Shown piece after piece: positions 1 to 8,064 of a stretch of 41,073 nt of DNA (the first letter of the stretch is position 1; each line of letters starts with the position of its first letter). A program made the position numbers and the translations under genes. Source of the stretch: Micrococcus lylae NBRC 15355 (GTDB lineage Bacteria; Actinomycetota; Actinomycetes; Actinomycetales; Micrococcaceae); the NCBI RefSeq assembly GCF_001570885.1, contig NZ_BCSN01000023.1:1-41073 (forward strand), in the 5' to 3' direction. The notes beneath the pieces were generated by a model, which worked only from the letters and a program-made list of their open reading frames with translations, searched no databases and was not told where the DNA came from.

Positions 1-790
1 CGTCCGGCATGTGCGGCATCACCAGGTACAGCACGGCCACGGCGATGCCGTTGTTCACCATGTGCAGCAGCACCGCGTAGGCGAAGGAGCGGCCCATGAG
101 GATGTAGGAGACCGTGATGGCGACGGCCAGCGTCAGGTACGGGACCGTCTCCACCAGGTCGAACTGCCCGCCGGTGCCGGCGAAGTGCAGCAGGACGAAG
201 GTGACGATCGAGATCGCGGCGCAGATCCACACGTTCAGGTAGCGGGAGAGCTTGCCGATCAGCAGGTGCCGGAACAGGTACTCCTCCACCAGCGGCGCCA
301 TCACCACGGTCATCAGCACCATGGGCAGCGGCGGGGCAGCGGTGGACATCTGCTCCAGGGACGCCTGGTTCGCCGACTGCGCGGCCCGGCCGATCAGGCT
401 CAGCAGCAGCACGTTCACGATGATGCAGGCGAGCCACGTGGCCGGCAGCAGCGCCAGCTTCCACCAGGTGCCGTGCCGGAAGACGCCCAGCGAGCGGACG
501 AACGGGCGCCAGGCCACCACGGCCACGATCGCGGTGATGATCACGTAGCTGACGAGGTTCATGGTGAACATGTCCAGCACGGAGAACTCGCCGTCCACCG
601 GGTCCACCCAGCCCAGGGCCATGGCCAGCAGGCCGCCGGCGCCCAGCAGCATCAGGGCCACGTAGGCGACCACCACGAGGGCGTCGCCCCAGTGGAACCT
701 CCCCGGGGCCCAGCGGGCCGGGTCCATGCGCTGTGCGGCAGGCTTCTGCGGCCACCCCTGCGGAGGCCACCCTGCGGGGGTGTTCGTCAT
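1..790 (-). CDS. CPBP family intramembrane metalloprotease (C-terminus cut by window edge)
   Basis: Predicted membrane protease of the CPBP (CAAX/bacteriocin-processing, type II) family. Reading the minus strand from ATG at 790 gives 263 uninterrupted codons to the edge, so the stop lies outside. Several hydrophobic segments carry the three family motifs in order: EEYLFR at about residues 169-174 (EExxxR), FVLLH ending at H202 (FxxxH), and HMVNN at 243-247 (HxxxN). These are the putative catalytic and metal-binding residues in membrane helices. The N-terminus is Pro/Gln-rich and cytosolic-looking. A TAGCGT box ends 7 nt before the ATG, which suggests a leaderless mRNA. The substrate is unknown; bacterial members act in bacteriocin immunity or peptide processing. 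Only a few C-terminal residues are probably missing. Confidence 0.88.
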   Translation of the reverse strand, partial: MTNTPAGWPPQGWPQKPAAQRMDPARWAPGRFHWGDALVVVAYVALMLLGAGGLLAMALGWVDPVDGEFSVLDMFTMNLVSYVIITAIVAVVAWRPFVRSLGVFRHGTWWKLALLPATWLACIIVNVLLLSLIGRAAQSANQASLEQMSTAAPPLPMVLMTVVMAPLVEEYLFRHLLIGKLSRYLNVWICAAISIVTFVLLHFAGTGGQFDLVETVPYLTLAVAITVSYILMGRSFAYAVLLHMVNNGIAVAVLYLVMPHMPD

Positions 791-797
791 GGCGGCA

Positions 798-803
798 ACG
801 CTA
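798..803 (-). promoter_or_regulatory. -10 box (TAGCGT), leaderless start of CPBP gene
   Basis: On the minus strand TAGCGT is followed by 7 nt and then ATG at 790. That places the likely transcription start on the A of the start codon. No Shine-Dalgarno is present. No clear -35 is seen. Confidence 0.5.
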
Positions 804-936
804 CCAACCGTCGAGGGGTCGCCGCCCTGGCTGCTTAGCCTGTGCCTGGAGCCACCGCCCAGAGCCACCGCCCGGCCGCGCAATGATGCCGGTCACAGTG
901 CGTCGTCACCGTTTGCCGCGGTCGCGCGGACTTGAC

Positions 937-942
937 TACCTT
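937..942 (+). promoter_or_regulatory. -10 box (TACCTT) with -35-like TTGCCG, leaderless start of VOC gene
   Basis: TACCTT at 937-942 is followed by 7 nt and ATG at 950. TTGCCG at 913-918 lies 18 bp upstream as a possible -35. The spacing supports ATG 950 as both transcription and translation start, rather than TTG at 932, which would lie upstream of the inferred transcript. Confidence 0.5.
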
Positions 943-949
943 CTCCGGC

Positions 950-1363
950 ATGGCCTTGTTCTCACAGCCGGTCTTCCTGAACCTCCCCACCACCGACACC
1001 GAGCGCATCCGCGAGTTCTGGACCGCCCTCGGCGCGGACATCCTGGAGGACTTCTCGGACGACGACACGGTGTGCGTCGAGCTCACCGACTCCACGTACG
1101 TCATGTACATGACGCCCGGCTCCTACACGGACTACATCGGCGAGCGGGAGATCGCGGACTGCATCACCACGAACTCCTCCCTGATGTCCCTGATCGCCGG
1201 GGACCACGCCGCCGTGGACAACCTCGCGGACCGTGCCCTCGAGCTGGGCGCCTCCGAGGTCGCACTGCCGGAGGACATGGTCGAGGACATGACCGAGACG
1301 GGCATGCACTCGCGCGAGATCGTCGACCCGGACGGCCACCAGTGGGAGTTCGTCACCGCCTGA
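950..1363 (+). CDS. VOC family protein (glyoxalase/bleomycin-resistance fold)
   Basis: A 137-residue single VOC-domain protein. The beginning PVFLNLPTTDTERIREFW and the end REIVDPDGHQWEFVTA are typical of the paired beta-alpha-beta-beta-beta modules. The DPDGHxWEF ending carries the usual second-module metal-site residues (H, E). Such proteins include metal-dependent lyases, dioxygenases and drug-binding proteins, so the substrate cannot be assigned. Acidic residues are abundant in the middle. The start at 950 is preferred over TTG 932 because of the -10 spacing. The gene stands alone, divergent from the CPBP gene and convergent with the EamA exporter; a copy of the CCCGACGACGG repeat follows its stop. 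Confidence 0.85.
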   Translation: MALFSQPVFLNLPTTDTERIREFWTALGADILEDFSDDDTVCVELTDSTYVMYMTPGSYTDYIGEREIADCITTNSSLMSLIAGDHAAVDNLADRALELGASEVALPEDMVEDMTETGMHSREIVDPDGHQWEFVTA

Positions 1364-1440
1364 GTCCGGCTTCCCGACGACGGCCCCGTCCGTCCGCCTG
1401 ACCGGTCGCTTCCTCGTGGGGTGCCCTGGCAGGCGCCGTC

Positions 1441-2493
1441 TCAGACACCCTCTGGGGTAGTGCCTGCGGCCTCGTCCTGGAGCTGGCGACGCGGGCTCTC
1501 AGCCTCCTTGCTGAGCGTGGTGCCGACGCTCGCGGAGATCACCAGGACCATCGCCATCACCGCCCAGACGCCCACGGCCTGGCCGAGGACGAGGAACCCG
1601 ACCGCCGTGGCGATGGCCGGCTCCACCGAGACGAGCACGCCGAACACCGCGCTGCGCAGCCGCTTCAGGGCGTGGAACTCCAGCAGATAGGGCAGCAGGG
1701 AGGCGAACAGGCCGGTGCCGAGCGCCCCGAGGACGTGCCCCGGCGTGATCTGTGTGGCGCGTGCGAGCTCCGGCAGGCCCACGGGCAGGACCATGCAGGT
1801 GGCCACGGCCATGGCCGCCGCCAGTCCCCCGGTGCCGGGCACGAGCCGGCCGACGCGTTGGCCCGCCACGATGTTCAGGCCCCAGGAGAACGCCGCCACC
1901 AGCACGAGCCACACGCCGGTCAGGTCCAGCGGGCCGGTGTCTCCGGCGGGGCGGAGGACGAGGTTCTGCACCAGGAACAGGACGATCCCGGCGAAGGCCA
2001 GCACCACCCAGAGCACATCGCGCAGGCGTCGGCTCAGGGCGGCTGCCACGACGAGCGGGCCGAGGAACTCGATGGTCACGGCGATGCCCAGCGGGATGCG
2101 GTCGATGGCCGCGTAGAAGAAGCCGTTCATGCCGGCGAAGGCGGCGCCCAGGAGCAGGACGGCGCCCCACTGGGCTCTGGTCCAGGTCCGCAGCGGAGGG
2201 CGCACGAGGGCCAGCAGGACGAGCGCGGCCACGCCCACGCGCAGCACGGTGGTGCCCCACGGGCCGAAGGTCGGGAACAGGCCGACGGCCAGGGACGCGC
2301 CGAGCTGCAGGGAAAGGCAGGCGCTGAGCACCATGAGCACGCCGACCGCCGTGCGCCCGGGGCGGATGCGGCGGAGTCGTCGGGGGCGCTGGGACACCGG
2401 AGGCAGGCCGGGCGCGGCGGCGGGCAGCCCGTCGGCGGTGCCGGGGGCTCCGGGCTCGGGCACGAGCGGGATCGGTGCGGTGTGCGGACTCAT
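1441..2493 (-). CDS. EamA family transporter (RhtA-like amino-acid exporter)
   Basis: A 350-residue inner-membrane protein of the drug/metabolite transporter superfamily. It has two EamA repeats (about residues 50-170 and 190-320) with ten hydrophobic helices. Features such as the segment around IPLGIAVTIEFLGPL and the ending VSVEPAIATAVGFLVLGQ are characteristic of the RhtA (threonine/homoserine efflux) subgroup. About 45 Pro/Arg-rich residues precede the first helix and the C-terminal tail is charged. Start is ATG 2493, with CACAAT 6 nt upstream (leaderless type). It is monocistronic. The exported compound is inferred from family only. Confidence 0.88.
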   Translation of the reverse strand: MSPHTAPIPLVPEPGAPGTADGLPAAAPGLPPVSQRPRRLRRIRPGRTAVGVLMVLSACLSLQLGASLAVGLFPTFGPWGTTVLRVGVAALVLLALVRPPLRTWTRAQWGAVLLLGAAFAGMNGFFYAAIDRIPLGIAVTIEFLGPLVVAAALSRRLRDVLWVVLAFAGIVLFLVQNLVLRPAGDTGPLDLTGVWLVLVAAFSWGLNIVAGQRVGRLVPGTGGLAAAMAVATCMVLPVGLPELARATQITPGHVLGALGTGLFASLLPYLLEFHALKRLRSAVFGVLVSVEPAIATAVGFLVLGQAVGVWAVMAMVLVISASVGTTLSKEAESPRRQLQDEAAGTTPEGV

Positions 2494-2548
2494 CGGATCA
2501 TTGTGGGCATCCGCGGGTCTCCACGCGAACCTGTGCGCCGGGCCGTCT

Positions 2549-2591
2549 CACCCCCGCTGCGCCGAACTGTCCCACCCCCGCTGCGCCGAAC
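2549..2591. repeat. 24-bp direct repeat (2 copies) abutting inverted repeat 1
   Basis: CACCCCCGCTGCGCCGAAC occurs at 2549-2567 and again at 2573-2591. The second copy runs into the left arm of the inverted repeat that begins at 2584, so the tandem seems to have grown from the edge of that element. Confidence 0.6.
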
Positions 2592-2647
2592 CAGAAGAAT
2601 CGGCCCCTTCACTGGCGCGTGAAGGGGCCGAAGTCTCTGGCTCGGCG
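2584..2647 (-). terminator. Inverted repeat 1 of the CCGAACCAGAAG family; probable terminator of the ABC exporter operon
   Basis: Left arm CGCCGAACCAGAAGAATCGG continuing into CCCCTTC, right arm its imperfect complement ending at 2647. The core CGGCCCCTTC/GAAGGGGCCG is perfect. It lies about 20 bp after the stop of the exporter gene at 2667. No T-tract follows. Copies of the same stem sequence occur near 7925, 17099 and 18246. Confidence 0.6.
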
Positions 2648-2666
2648 CCCCGGGGGTGCGGGCCCG

Positions 2667-4880
2667 TCAGCTCGGCGGCATCGCGGCGCCCGGGCCGGCG
2701 GCCTGCGTACCAACGCCCGGGCCGGCGGCCATCGCACCGGCCTCGTCCTCGGCCTCGCCCACGGCGGCGCCCTGGAACTGGCTGCGGTACAGCCGCGCGT
2801 AGGCCCCGCCGGCGGCGAGCAGCTGCTCGTGCGAACCCTGCTCCACGATGTCGCCGTGCTCCATCACCAGGATCACGTCCGCGTCGCGGATGGTGCTGAG
2901 CCGGTGCGCGATCACGAAGGACGTCCGGTTCGAGCGCAGCGCCGCCATGGCCTCCTGGACGAGCACCTCGGTGCGGGTGTCCACGGAGGAGGTCGCCTCG
3001 TCCAGGATCAGCAGGTCCGGCTGGGCCAGGAACGCACGGGCGATGGTGATCAGCTGGCGTTCGCCGGCGGACACGTTGGCCGCGTCCTGCTCGATCACCG
3101 TGTCATACCCGTCCGGCAGCGTGTGCACGAAGCGGTCCACATAGGTGGCCTTCGCTGCCTCGAGCACCTCGTCGTCCGTGGCGTCGAGGCGGCCGTAGCG
3201 GATGTTCTCGCGGATGGTGCCGCCGAACAGCACGGCGTCCTGGAGCACCATGCCGGTGCGGGCGCGCAGCTGCCGGCGCGGCATGCGCGCGATGTCCTGC
3301 CCGTCCAGCAGGATGCGTCCGCCGTCCACGTCGTAGAACCGCATGAGCAGGTTCACCAGGGTGGTCTTGCCGGCGCCGGTCGGGCCGACGATCGCGACGG
3401 TCTGCCCCGGCTCGGCCACCAGGTTCAGGTCCCGGATCAGCGGCTTCTGGGGCGTGTAGGAGAACGCGACGTGCTCGAACTCCACGCGCCCACGCACCCC
3501 CTCCCCGCTTTCGTTCGGGAAACCGTCGCGTTCCAGGCCGCTTTCGTTCGGGAAACCGTCGCGTTCCAGGCCGCTGTCGTTCGTCGGACGGTCACCTCCC
3601 GCCTGTATCTCCACCGGCTTCCCGACGACGGCACCCGCCTCTCCCCGTCCGCCTGCCTGATCGGAAGGGTCGGCGTGGAGGGCGTCCTCGGTCTCCTCCG
3701 GCTCGTCCAGGAGCTCGAAGATGCGTTCGGCGGAGGCGACGCCGGAGATGAGCATGTTGGCCATGCCGGCGACCTGTCCGAGGGGCTGGTTGAACTCACG
3801 GGAGTACTGGATGAAGGCGGTCACGGCGCCGAGGGTCATCTGGCCGTTGGCCACGCGCAGACCGCCGACCACGGCGATGCCCACATAGCCGAGCCAGTTC
3901 ACCCACTGCATGATCGGCATGATCATGCCGGAGAAGAACTGGGCCTTGAACGAGGCCTGGTACATGGCCTCGTTGCGTTCGTCGAAGCGGTCGGCCATGT
4001 CCTCCTGCCGGCCGAACACGGTGACGAGCTCGTGGCCGGTGAAAGACTCCTCGATGTGCCCGTTGAGGCGGCCGGTCTCCCGCCATTGGGCGGTGAACAG
4101 CTGCTGAGAGCGCTTGCCGATCACGCCGACCACCACGCCGGCCACCGGCAGGGCGATCAGGGCGATCAGGGCCAGCTGCCAGGACAGCCAGAACATCATG
4201 CCGACGATGCCGATGACGGTCAGCACGGACAGGAACAGGCTGGAGAACGCCTGCTGCATGGCCTGCTGCACGTTGTCCACGTCGTTGGTGGTGCGGGAGA
4301 TCAGGTCGCCGCGCTGGCGGGTGTCGAAGTGGGACAGCGGCAGGCGGTTGAGCTTGGCCTCGATGTCCTGGCGCAGGCGGTAGACGATCCGCATCACCAG
4401 GTCGTTGAGCACCCGGCCCTGCAGCCACATGAAGGTCTGCGCCACCACGTACATGCCCAGCACGATGAGGATCAGCCGCCCCAGGTGATCGAAGTCGATG
4501 CCCTGGCCGGGGACGAAGTCCATGCCGGAGAGCATCTCCGCGGCCTGGTCCTGCCCCTGGGCGCGCATCCCGGCGATGACCTGCTCACGGCTGGTCCCCG
4601 CCGGCATCTGCCCGGAGATCAGGCCGCCGAAGATCGCGTCCATGGCCTTGCCGAGCACGTGCGGGGCCCAGACGTTGAGCACCACGGCCACCAGGACCAT
4701 GCCGAACACCAGGACCAGGCCGAGGCGCTCGGTGCGGAACAGCCCCAGCAGCCGCTTGGCCGAGGGCCAGAACGCCTTCGCCCTCCGGGGCGGGCCGCCG
4801 TGGTCGCCACCGGCGCCGGACTCCTGGAGGCCGACGATCTCCTCGTCGGTCAGCTCCGCGGTCGCCTTCTTCTCGCTCAT
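2667..4880 (-). CDS. Heterodimeric ABC exporter subunit, canonical ATPase half, with repeat-derived linker
   Basis: A 737-residue half-transporter: six-helix membrane domain (about residues 50-370) followed by an ATPase domain (about 490-710). Walker A is GPTGAGKTT, signature VSAGERQ, Walker B ILLLDEATS-like (LLILDEATSSVD) with the catalytic Glu present, H-loop IAHRLST. Between the domains is an unusually long linker of about 70 residues that contains SGLERDGFPNE twice in tandem and a decayed third copy, encoded by 33-bp repeats (3505-3603), plus a CCCGACGACGG copy. ATG 4880 overlaps the upstream subunit stop by 4 bp (ATGA), with AGGAGGAG just upstream. It likely pairs with that subunit to export lipids or drugs. 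The C-terminus is Ala/Gly/Pro-rich. Confidence 0.93.
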   Translation of the reverse strand: MSEKKATAELTDEEIVGLQESGAGGDHGGPPRRAKAFWPSAKRLLGLFRTERLGLVLVFGMVLVAVVLNVWAPHVLGKAMDAIFGGLISGQMPAGTSREQVIAGMRAQGQDQAAEMLSGMDFVPGQGIDFDHLGRLILIVLGMYVVAQTFMWLQGRVLNDLVMRIVYRLRQDIEAKLNRLPLSHFDTRQRGDLISRTTNDVDNVQQAMQQAFSSLFLSVLTVIGIVGMMFWLSWQLALIALIALPVAGVVVGVIGKRSQQLFTAQWRETGRLNGHIEESFTGHELVTVFGRQEDMADRFDERNEAMYQASFKAQFFSGMIMPIMQWVNWLGYVGIAVVGGLRVANGQMTLGAVTAFIQYSREFNQPLGQVAGMANMLISGVASAERIFELLDEPEETEDALHADPSDQAGGRGEAGAVVGKPVEIQAGGDRPTNDSGLERDGFPNESGLERDGFPNESGEGVRGRVEFEHVAFSYTPQKPLIRDLNLVAEPGQTVAIVGPTGAGKTTLVNLLMRFYDVDGGRILLDGQDIARMPRRQLRARTGMVLQDAVLFGGTIRENIRYGRLDATDDEVLEAAKATYVDRFVHTLPDGYDTVIEQDAANVSAGERQLITIARAFLAQPDLLILDEATSSVDTRTEVLVQEAMAALRSNRTSFVIAHRLSTIRDADVILVMEHGDIVEQGSHEQLLAAGGAYARLYRSQFQGAAVGEAEDEAGAMAAGPGVGTQAAGPGAAMPPS
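3505..3603 (+). repeat. 33-bp tandem repeat inside ABC exporter gene (2 exact + 1 decayed unit)
   Basis: Units start at 3505, 3538 and 3571. The first two are identical and share the core CTTTCGTTCGGGAAACCGTC; the third is diverged (TGTCGTTCGTCGGACGGTC). In the antisense gene each unit encodes 11 residues, so copy-number change keeps the frame. Confidence 0.9.
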
Positions 4881-6634
4881 GCCAGCTCCTCCTCACGGAC
4901 CTGGGAGTCCACGATCTCGCGGTAGGTCTCGTTCCCGGCCAGCAGCTCCACATGGGTGCCGCGGCCGACGATCCGCCCCTCTTCCAACACGAGGATCTGG
5001 TCCGCCCCCGTGATGGTGGCCACGCGCTGGGCCACCACCACACGCGTGGTGCCCCCGAACCGCTCCTCCAGCGCCGCCCGGAGGCGGGCATCGGTGGTGA
5101 CGTCCAGCGCGGAGAAGGAGTCGTCGAACAGGTGGATCCGCGGCTCGGCCACGAGCGCACGGGCGATCGAGAGGCGCTGACGCTGACCGCCGGAGACGTC
5201 CGTGCCGCCCTGGGAGACGTTCGAGTCCAGGCCGGTGACCGTCGTCGTGCCCTCGCCGGTGGTGCGGGCGCGGACGAAGTCCGCGGCCTGGGCGGTCTCG
5301 AGGGCTGCCCAGATCTGCTCGTCGGTGGCGTCAGGGGCACCGAAGCGCATGTTCTCGGCGACCGTGCCGGAGAACAGGTACGGCTTCTGGGGGACGTAGC
5401 CGAGGGCCGCGGTCAGCTCGGTGCGGGACAGGTCGGTGACGGGGACGCCGTCGATCAGGACCTGGCCGGAGGTGACGTCGTACAGGCGCGGGACCAGGCC
5501 CAGCAGCGTGGACTTGCCGGCACCGGTGGAGCCGACGATCGCGGTGGTGGTGCCCGGCTCCACGGTGAAGGAGACGCCGTCCAGCACCGGGGCGTCGGCA
5601 CCCGGATACGCGAAGGTGACGTCCCGGAACTCCAGACGGCCGAGGCGCTCGGCCGGAGTCACCGGGGAGGCGGGCTCGTGGAGGGTCGGCTCGGTGTCCA
5701 GGACCTCCCCGATGCGGCGGGCGGAGATCACCGCGCGCGGCAGCATCATCAGCATGAAGGTGCCCATCATGACGGACATCAGGATCTGCAGCAGGTACTG
5801 CATGAACGCCGTCAGGGAGCCGACCTCGATCTGCCCGGCGTCCACGCGACCGGCGCCGAACCACAGCACGGCGGCGGTCGCCAGGTGCAGGACCATGGTG
5901 ATCACCGGACCCAGCAGGACGAACAGGCGGCCGATGGCCACAGAGGTGGCGGTGATGTCCGCGTTGGCCTCTGTGAAGCGGGCCGCCTCGTGCTCCTCGC
6001 GCACGAACGCACGGACCACGCGGATGCCCACGATCTGCTCGCGCAGGGTGGTGTTGATGGTGTCGATGTTGGTCTGCATCCGCTGGAACAGCGGCATCAG
6101 GCGGGAGGCGATCAGGCCGACGATCAGGATGAGCACCGGCACGGACACCCAGACCAGCCAGGACAGGCCGACGTCCTCGCGGATCGCCATGATGATGCCG
6201 CCGATCGCCATGATCGGGGCGGTCACCATGAAGTTGAACGCCATCAGCGTGAGCATCTGGACCTGGTTGACGTCATTGGTGCCGCGGGTGATCAGCGTGC
6301 CGGCGCCGAACCGGCCCATCTCCTCTGCGGAGAAGCGGTCCACGCGGGTGTAGACGGCGCGGCGCAGGTCCCGGCCGAAGCCCATGGCGACCTTCGCCCC
6401 GAAGTACACGGCGGAGACGGCCGCGACCACCTGCACCGCGGCCACGGCGAGCATGACCCCGCCGAGCTGCCAGATCCGGCCGGTGTCCCCCTGGGCCACA
6501 CCCTCGTCGATGATCCGGGCGTTCAGGCTCGGCAGGTACAGCGTGGCCAGCGTGCTGACCAGCTGCAGGACGAGCACCGCCAGCACCATGCCCAGGGCGG
6601 GCGTGAGGTACCGGCGCATCAGGGTCCAGAGCAT
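4877..6634 (-). CDS. Heterodimeric ABC exporter subunit with degenerate ATPase site
   Basis: A 585-residue half-transporter: membrane domain (about 15-310) and ATPase domain (about 340-570). Walker A is GSTGAGKST and the signature VSGGQRQRLSIARAL. Walker B reads IHLFDDSFSALD, so the catalytic Glu is replaced by Asp, and the H-loop histidine is replaced by Gln (VVVAQRVAT). These substitutions are typical of the degenerate half in heterodimeric exporters such as TM287/288 and BmrC/D. It is first in a two-gene operon whose second gene has the intact site. AAGGA lies upstream of ATG 6634. A 59-bp palindrome lies 80-140 bp upstream, possibly at the 5' end of the transcript. Cargo is unknown. Confidence 0.93.
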   Translation of the reverse strand: MLWTLMRRYLTPALGMVLAVLVLQLVSTLATLYLPSLNARIIDEGVAQGDTGRIWQLGGVMLAVAAVQVVAAVSAVYFGAKVAMGFGRDLRRAVYTRVDRFSAEEMGRFGAGTLITRGTNDVNQVQMLTLMAFNFMVTAPIMAIGGIIMAIREDVGLSWLVWVSVPVLILIVGLIASRLMPLFQRMQTNIDTINTTLREQIVGIRVVRAFVREEHEAARFTEANADITATSVAIGRLFVLLGPVITMVLHLATAAVLWFGAGRVDAGQIEVGSLTAFMQYLLQILMSVMMGTFMLMMLPRAVISARRIGEVLDTEPTLHEPASPVTPAERLGRLEFRDVTFAYPGADAPVLDGVSFTVEPGTTTAIVGSTGAGKSTLLGLVPRLYDVTSGQVLIDGVPVTDLSRTELTAALGYVPQKPYLFSGTVAENMRFGAPDATDEQIWAALETAQAADFVRARTTGEGTTTVTGLDSNVSQGGTDVSGGQRQRLSIARALVAEPRIHLFDDSFSALDVTTDARLRAALEERFGGTTRVVVAQRVATITGADQILVLEEGRIVGRGTHVELLAGNETYREIVDSQVREEELA

Positions 6635-6712
6635 GGTGGTCCTTCGGTGTGCGGGGCGGATGGGGATGTGCGGGCGGCTGGCGGGCAGGGGCGCGGGCGC
6701 CTCACCCGCAGG

Positions 6713-6771
6713 ATCGACGGTTCGTCACCGGATCGCAGAGATTCTCCGCGATCCGGTGACGAACCATCGAT
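6713..6771. promoter_or_regulatory. 59-bp near-perfect palindrome between divergent ABC exporter and thioesterase genes
   Basis: Arms 6713-6736 and 6748-6771 are 24 nt each with a single mismatch (core GGTTCGTCACCGGATCGC), around an 11-nt centre that is itself partly self-complementary (GAGAtTCTC). It lies between divergent genes, so it is not a terminator. A GATAAT box on the minus strand at 6770-6775 would start transcription of the exporter operon inside it, giving either an operator or a 5' mRNA hairpin. Confidence 0.65.
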
Positions 6772-6842
6772 TATCAGGCACGGTACTCGTCACGAAGCCG
6801 CCCGCAGCGCCTCCGCGCCCCCGCCGCAGGCACACTGACTCC

Positions 6843-7910
6843 ATGGATGCCGCCGCACAGAACACCGCCTCCCCCGTCCCGGGCACCAGCGCCTCGGGCG
6901 CACCCGCCCCGTCCTTCACGACGACTGCCGCTCCCCTCCCGCACGACGCCCACCGCCGCCACGAGGTCACCCTCCGCTTCCTCGCCGCACCGACGGACAG
7001 GGGTCACAGCGGCACGGTGGACGCCGGACGCGTGCTGGAGTGGGTGGACAAGGCGGCCTTCGCCGCGGCGACGGCCTGGGCGGGCACCTACTGCGTGACC
7101 GCCTATGTGGGCAACATCCACTTCCGCCAGCCCGTGCAGGTGGGCCAGATGGTCGAGGTGACCGGCACGGTGCTCTACACCGGGTCCACGTCCATGCACA
7201 TCAACACCGTGGTCCGCGCCGGCGACCCGAAGACCGGCGAGCTGACCGAGGCCGCGCGCTGCCTGGTGGTGTTCGTGGCGGTGCAGGACGGCAGGCCGAC
7301 GCGCGTCCCGGAGTTCGTTCCGCAGTCCCTGGAGCAGGAGCTGGCCCGCGACTACGCGATCTCCCGCATCGAGGTCCGCAACGCTGTCACCGAGGCGATG
7401 AAGGGCCAGCCGTACACGGACGCCGGCACCGCCGAGCGCGTGACCCTGCGCTTCCTCGCCGCCCCCACGGACGTGAACTGGGGCGGCAAGGTGCACGGCG
7501 GCATCGTGATGGAGTGGATCGACACCGCCGCCTACCTGTGCGCCTCCCGCTACTGCGGCAAGGACACCGTGGCGGTGTTCTCCGGCGGCATCCGCTTCTA
7601 CCGTCCGCTGCACATCGGGGACCTCGTGGAGGTCGAGGCACGGCTGATCTACACCGGCAGCAAGGGCATGCACGTGGCCGTCCACGTCCGTTCCGGCGAC
7701 CCCAAGGGCGACGAGCTCGCGCTCACCACCTACTGCCTGACGGTGATGGTGACCCGCAACGAGGCCGGCGACGCCGTTCCCGTCCCCGCCTGGGTGCCCG
7801 TCTCAGAGGAGGACAAGGCCCTCTGGCAGCACGCCCGCGACCTGCTCGAGATCCGCGCGAAGGCTCAGGGCAACCGCCTGCCGAACCACCTGATCGAGCA
7901 GCAGGACTGA
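6843..7910 (+). CDS. Tandem-hotdog acyl-CoA thioesterase
   Basis: A 355-residue protein with two hotdog domains (about 40-150 and 190-300), the arrangement of the YciA/ACOT7-type acyl-CoA thioesterases. Each half starts with the same phrase, VTLRFLAAPTD, followed by a GTVDAG/GKVHGG turn and a hydrophobic helix with VLEWVDKAAF or VMEWIDTAAY, where the acidic residue is the usual catalytic Asp. Expected to hydrolyse acyl-CoA to fatty acid and CoA in the cytosol. ATG 6843 is chosen because it follows CACACT by 6 nt (leaderless) and the upstream in-frame extension antisense to the ABC gene lacks family similarity. The N-terminus is Ala/Pro/Ser-rich and probably disordered. A paralogue lies at 13929-14894. 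Confidence 0.88.
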   Translation: MDAAAQNTASPVPGTSASGAPAPSFTTTAAPLPHDAHRRHEVTLRFLAAPTDRGHSGTVDAGRVLEWVDKAAFAAATAWAGTYCVTAYVGNIHFRQPVQVGQMVEVTGTVLYTGSTSMHINTVVRAGDPKTGELTEAARCLVVFVAVQDGRPTRVPEFVPQSLEQELARDYAISRIEVRNAVTEAMKGQPYTDAGTAERVTLRFLAAPTDVNWGGKVHGGIVMEWIDTAAYLCASRYCGKDTVAVFSGGIRFYRPLHIGDLVEVEARLIYTGSKGMHVAVHVRSGDPKGDELALTTYCLTVMVTRNEAGDAVPVPAWVPVSEEDKALWQHARDLLEIRAKAQGNRLPNHLIEQQD

Positions 7911-7924
7911 GAGTCCGACCCCGC

Positions 7925-7980
7925 GAGCCAGAGGAATCGGCCCCTTCCACGTACTCGGAAGGGGCCGATTCCTCTGGTTC
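7925..7980 (+). terminator. Inverted repeat 2 of the CCGAACCAGAAG family; bidirectional terminator-like
   Basis: Arms 7925-7948 and 7957-7980 match over 24 nt with one mismatch (core CCAGAGGAATCGGCCCCTTC), loop 8 nt. It lies between the convergent thioesterase (stop 7910) and the small Cys-rich gene (stop 8065). No T-tract. Confidence 0.65.
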
Positions 7981-8018
7981 GGCGTCGGGCCCGGTCCCCT
8001 TCGGGGCTTCCCGACGAC

Positions 8019-8039
8019 GGCCGGCTCAGCCCGCCGGCC
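8019..8039 (-). terminator. Short hairpin after a CCCGACGACGG copy
   Basis: GGCCGGC at 8019-8025 pairs with GCCGGCC at 8033-8039 across a 7-nt loop, directly after CTTCCCGACGACGG (8007-8020). It lies downstream of the small Cys-rich gene on the minus strand. Confidence 0.4.
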
Positions 8040-8064
8040 GCGCCACCTCAGCCGTTCTGCCGCG

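Noticed and set aside
932-949. TTG 932 as the start of the VOC protein
   Set aside because: It would lie inside the -10 region; ATG 950 is at the expected leaderless position and family members begin near that point.
1445-1461. ACACCCTCTGGGGTAGT as another CstR site
   Set aside because: It only partly fits ATACCC..GGGTAT, and it lies at the 3' end of the EamA coding region, not in a promoter.
2475-4925. Long plus-strand open frame antisense to the ABC exporter
   Set aside because: Composition is typical of an antisense shadow (His/Gly/Asp/Gln-rich), while the minus strand has all ABC motifs.
6384-6842. N-terminal extension of the first hotdog protein
   Set aside because: It is antisense to the ABC exporter, crosses the 59-bp palindrome and shows no hotdog-related sequence; ATG 6843 is better.
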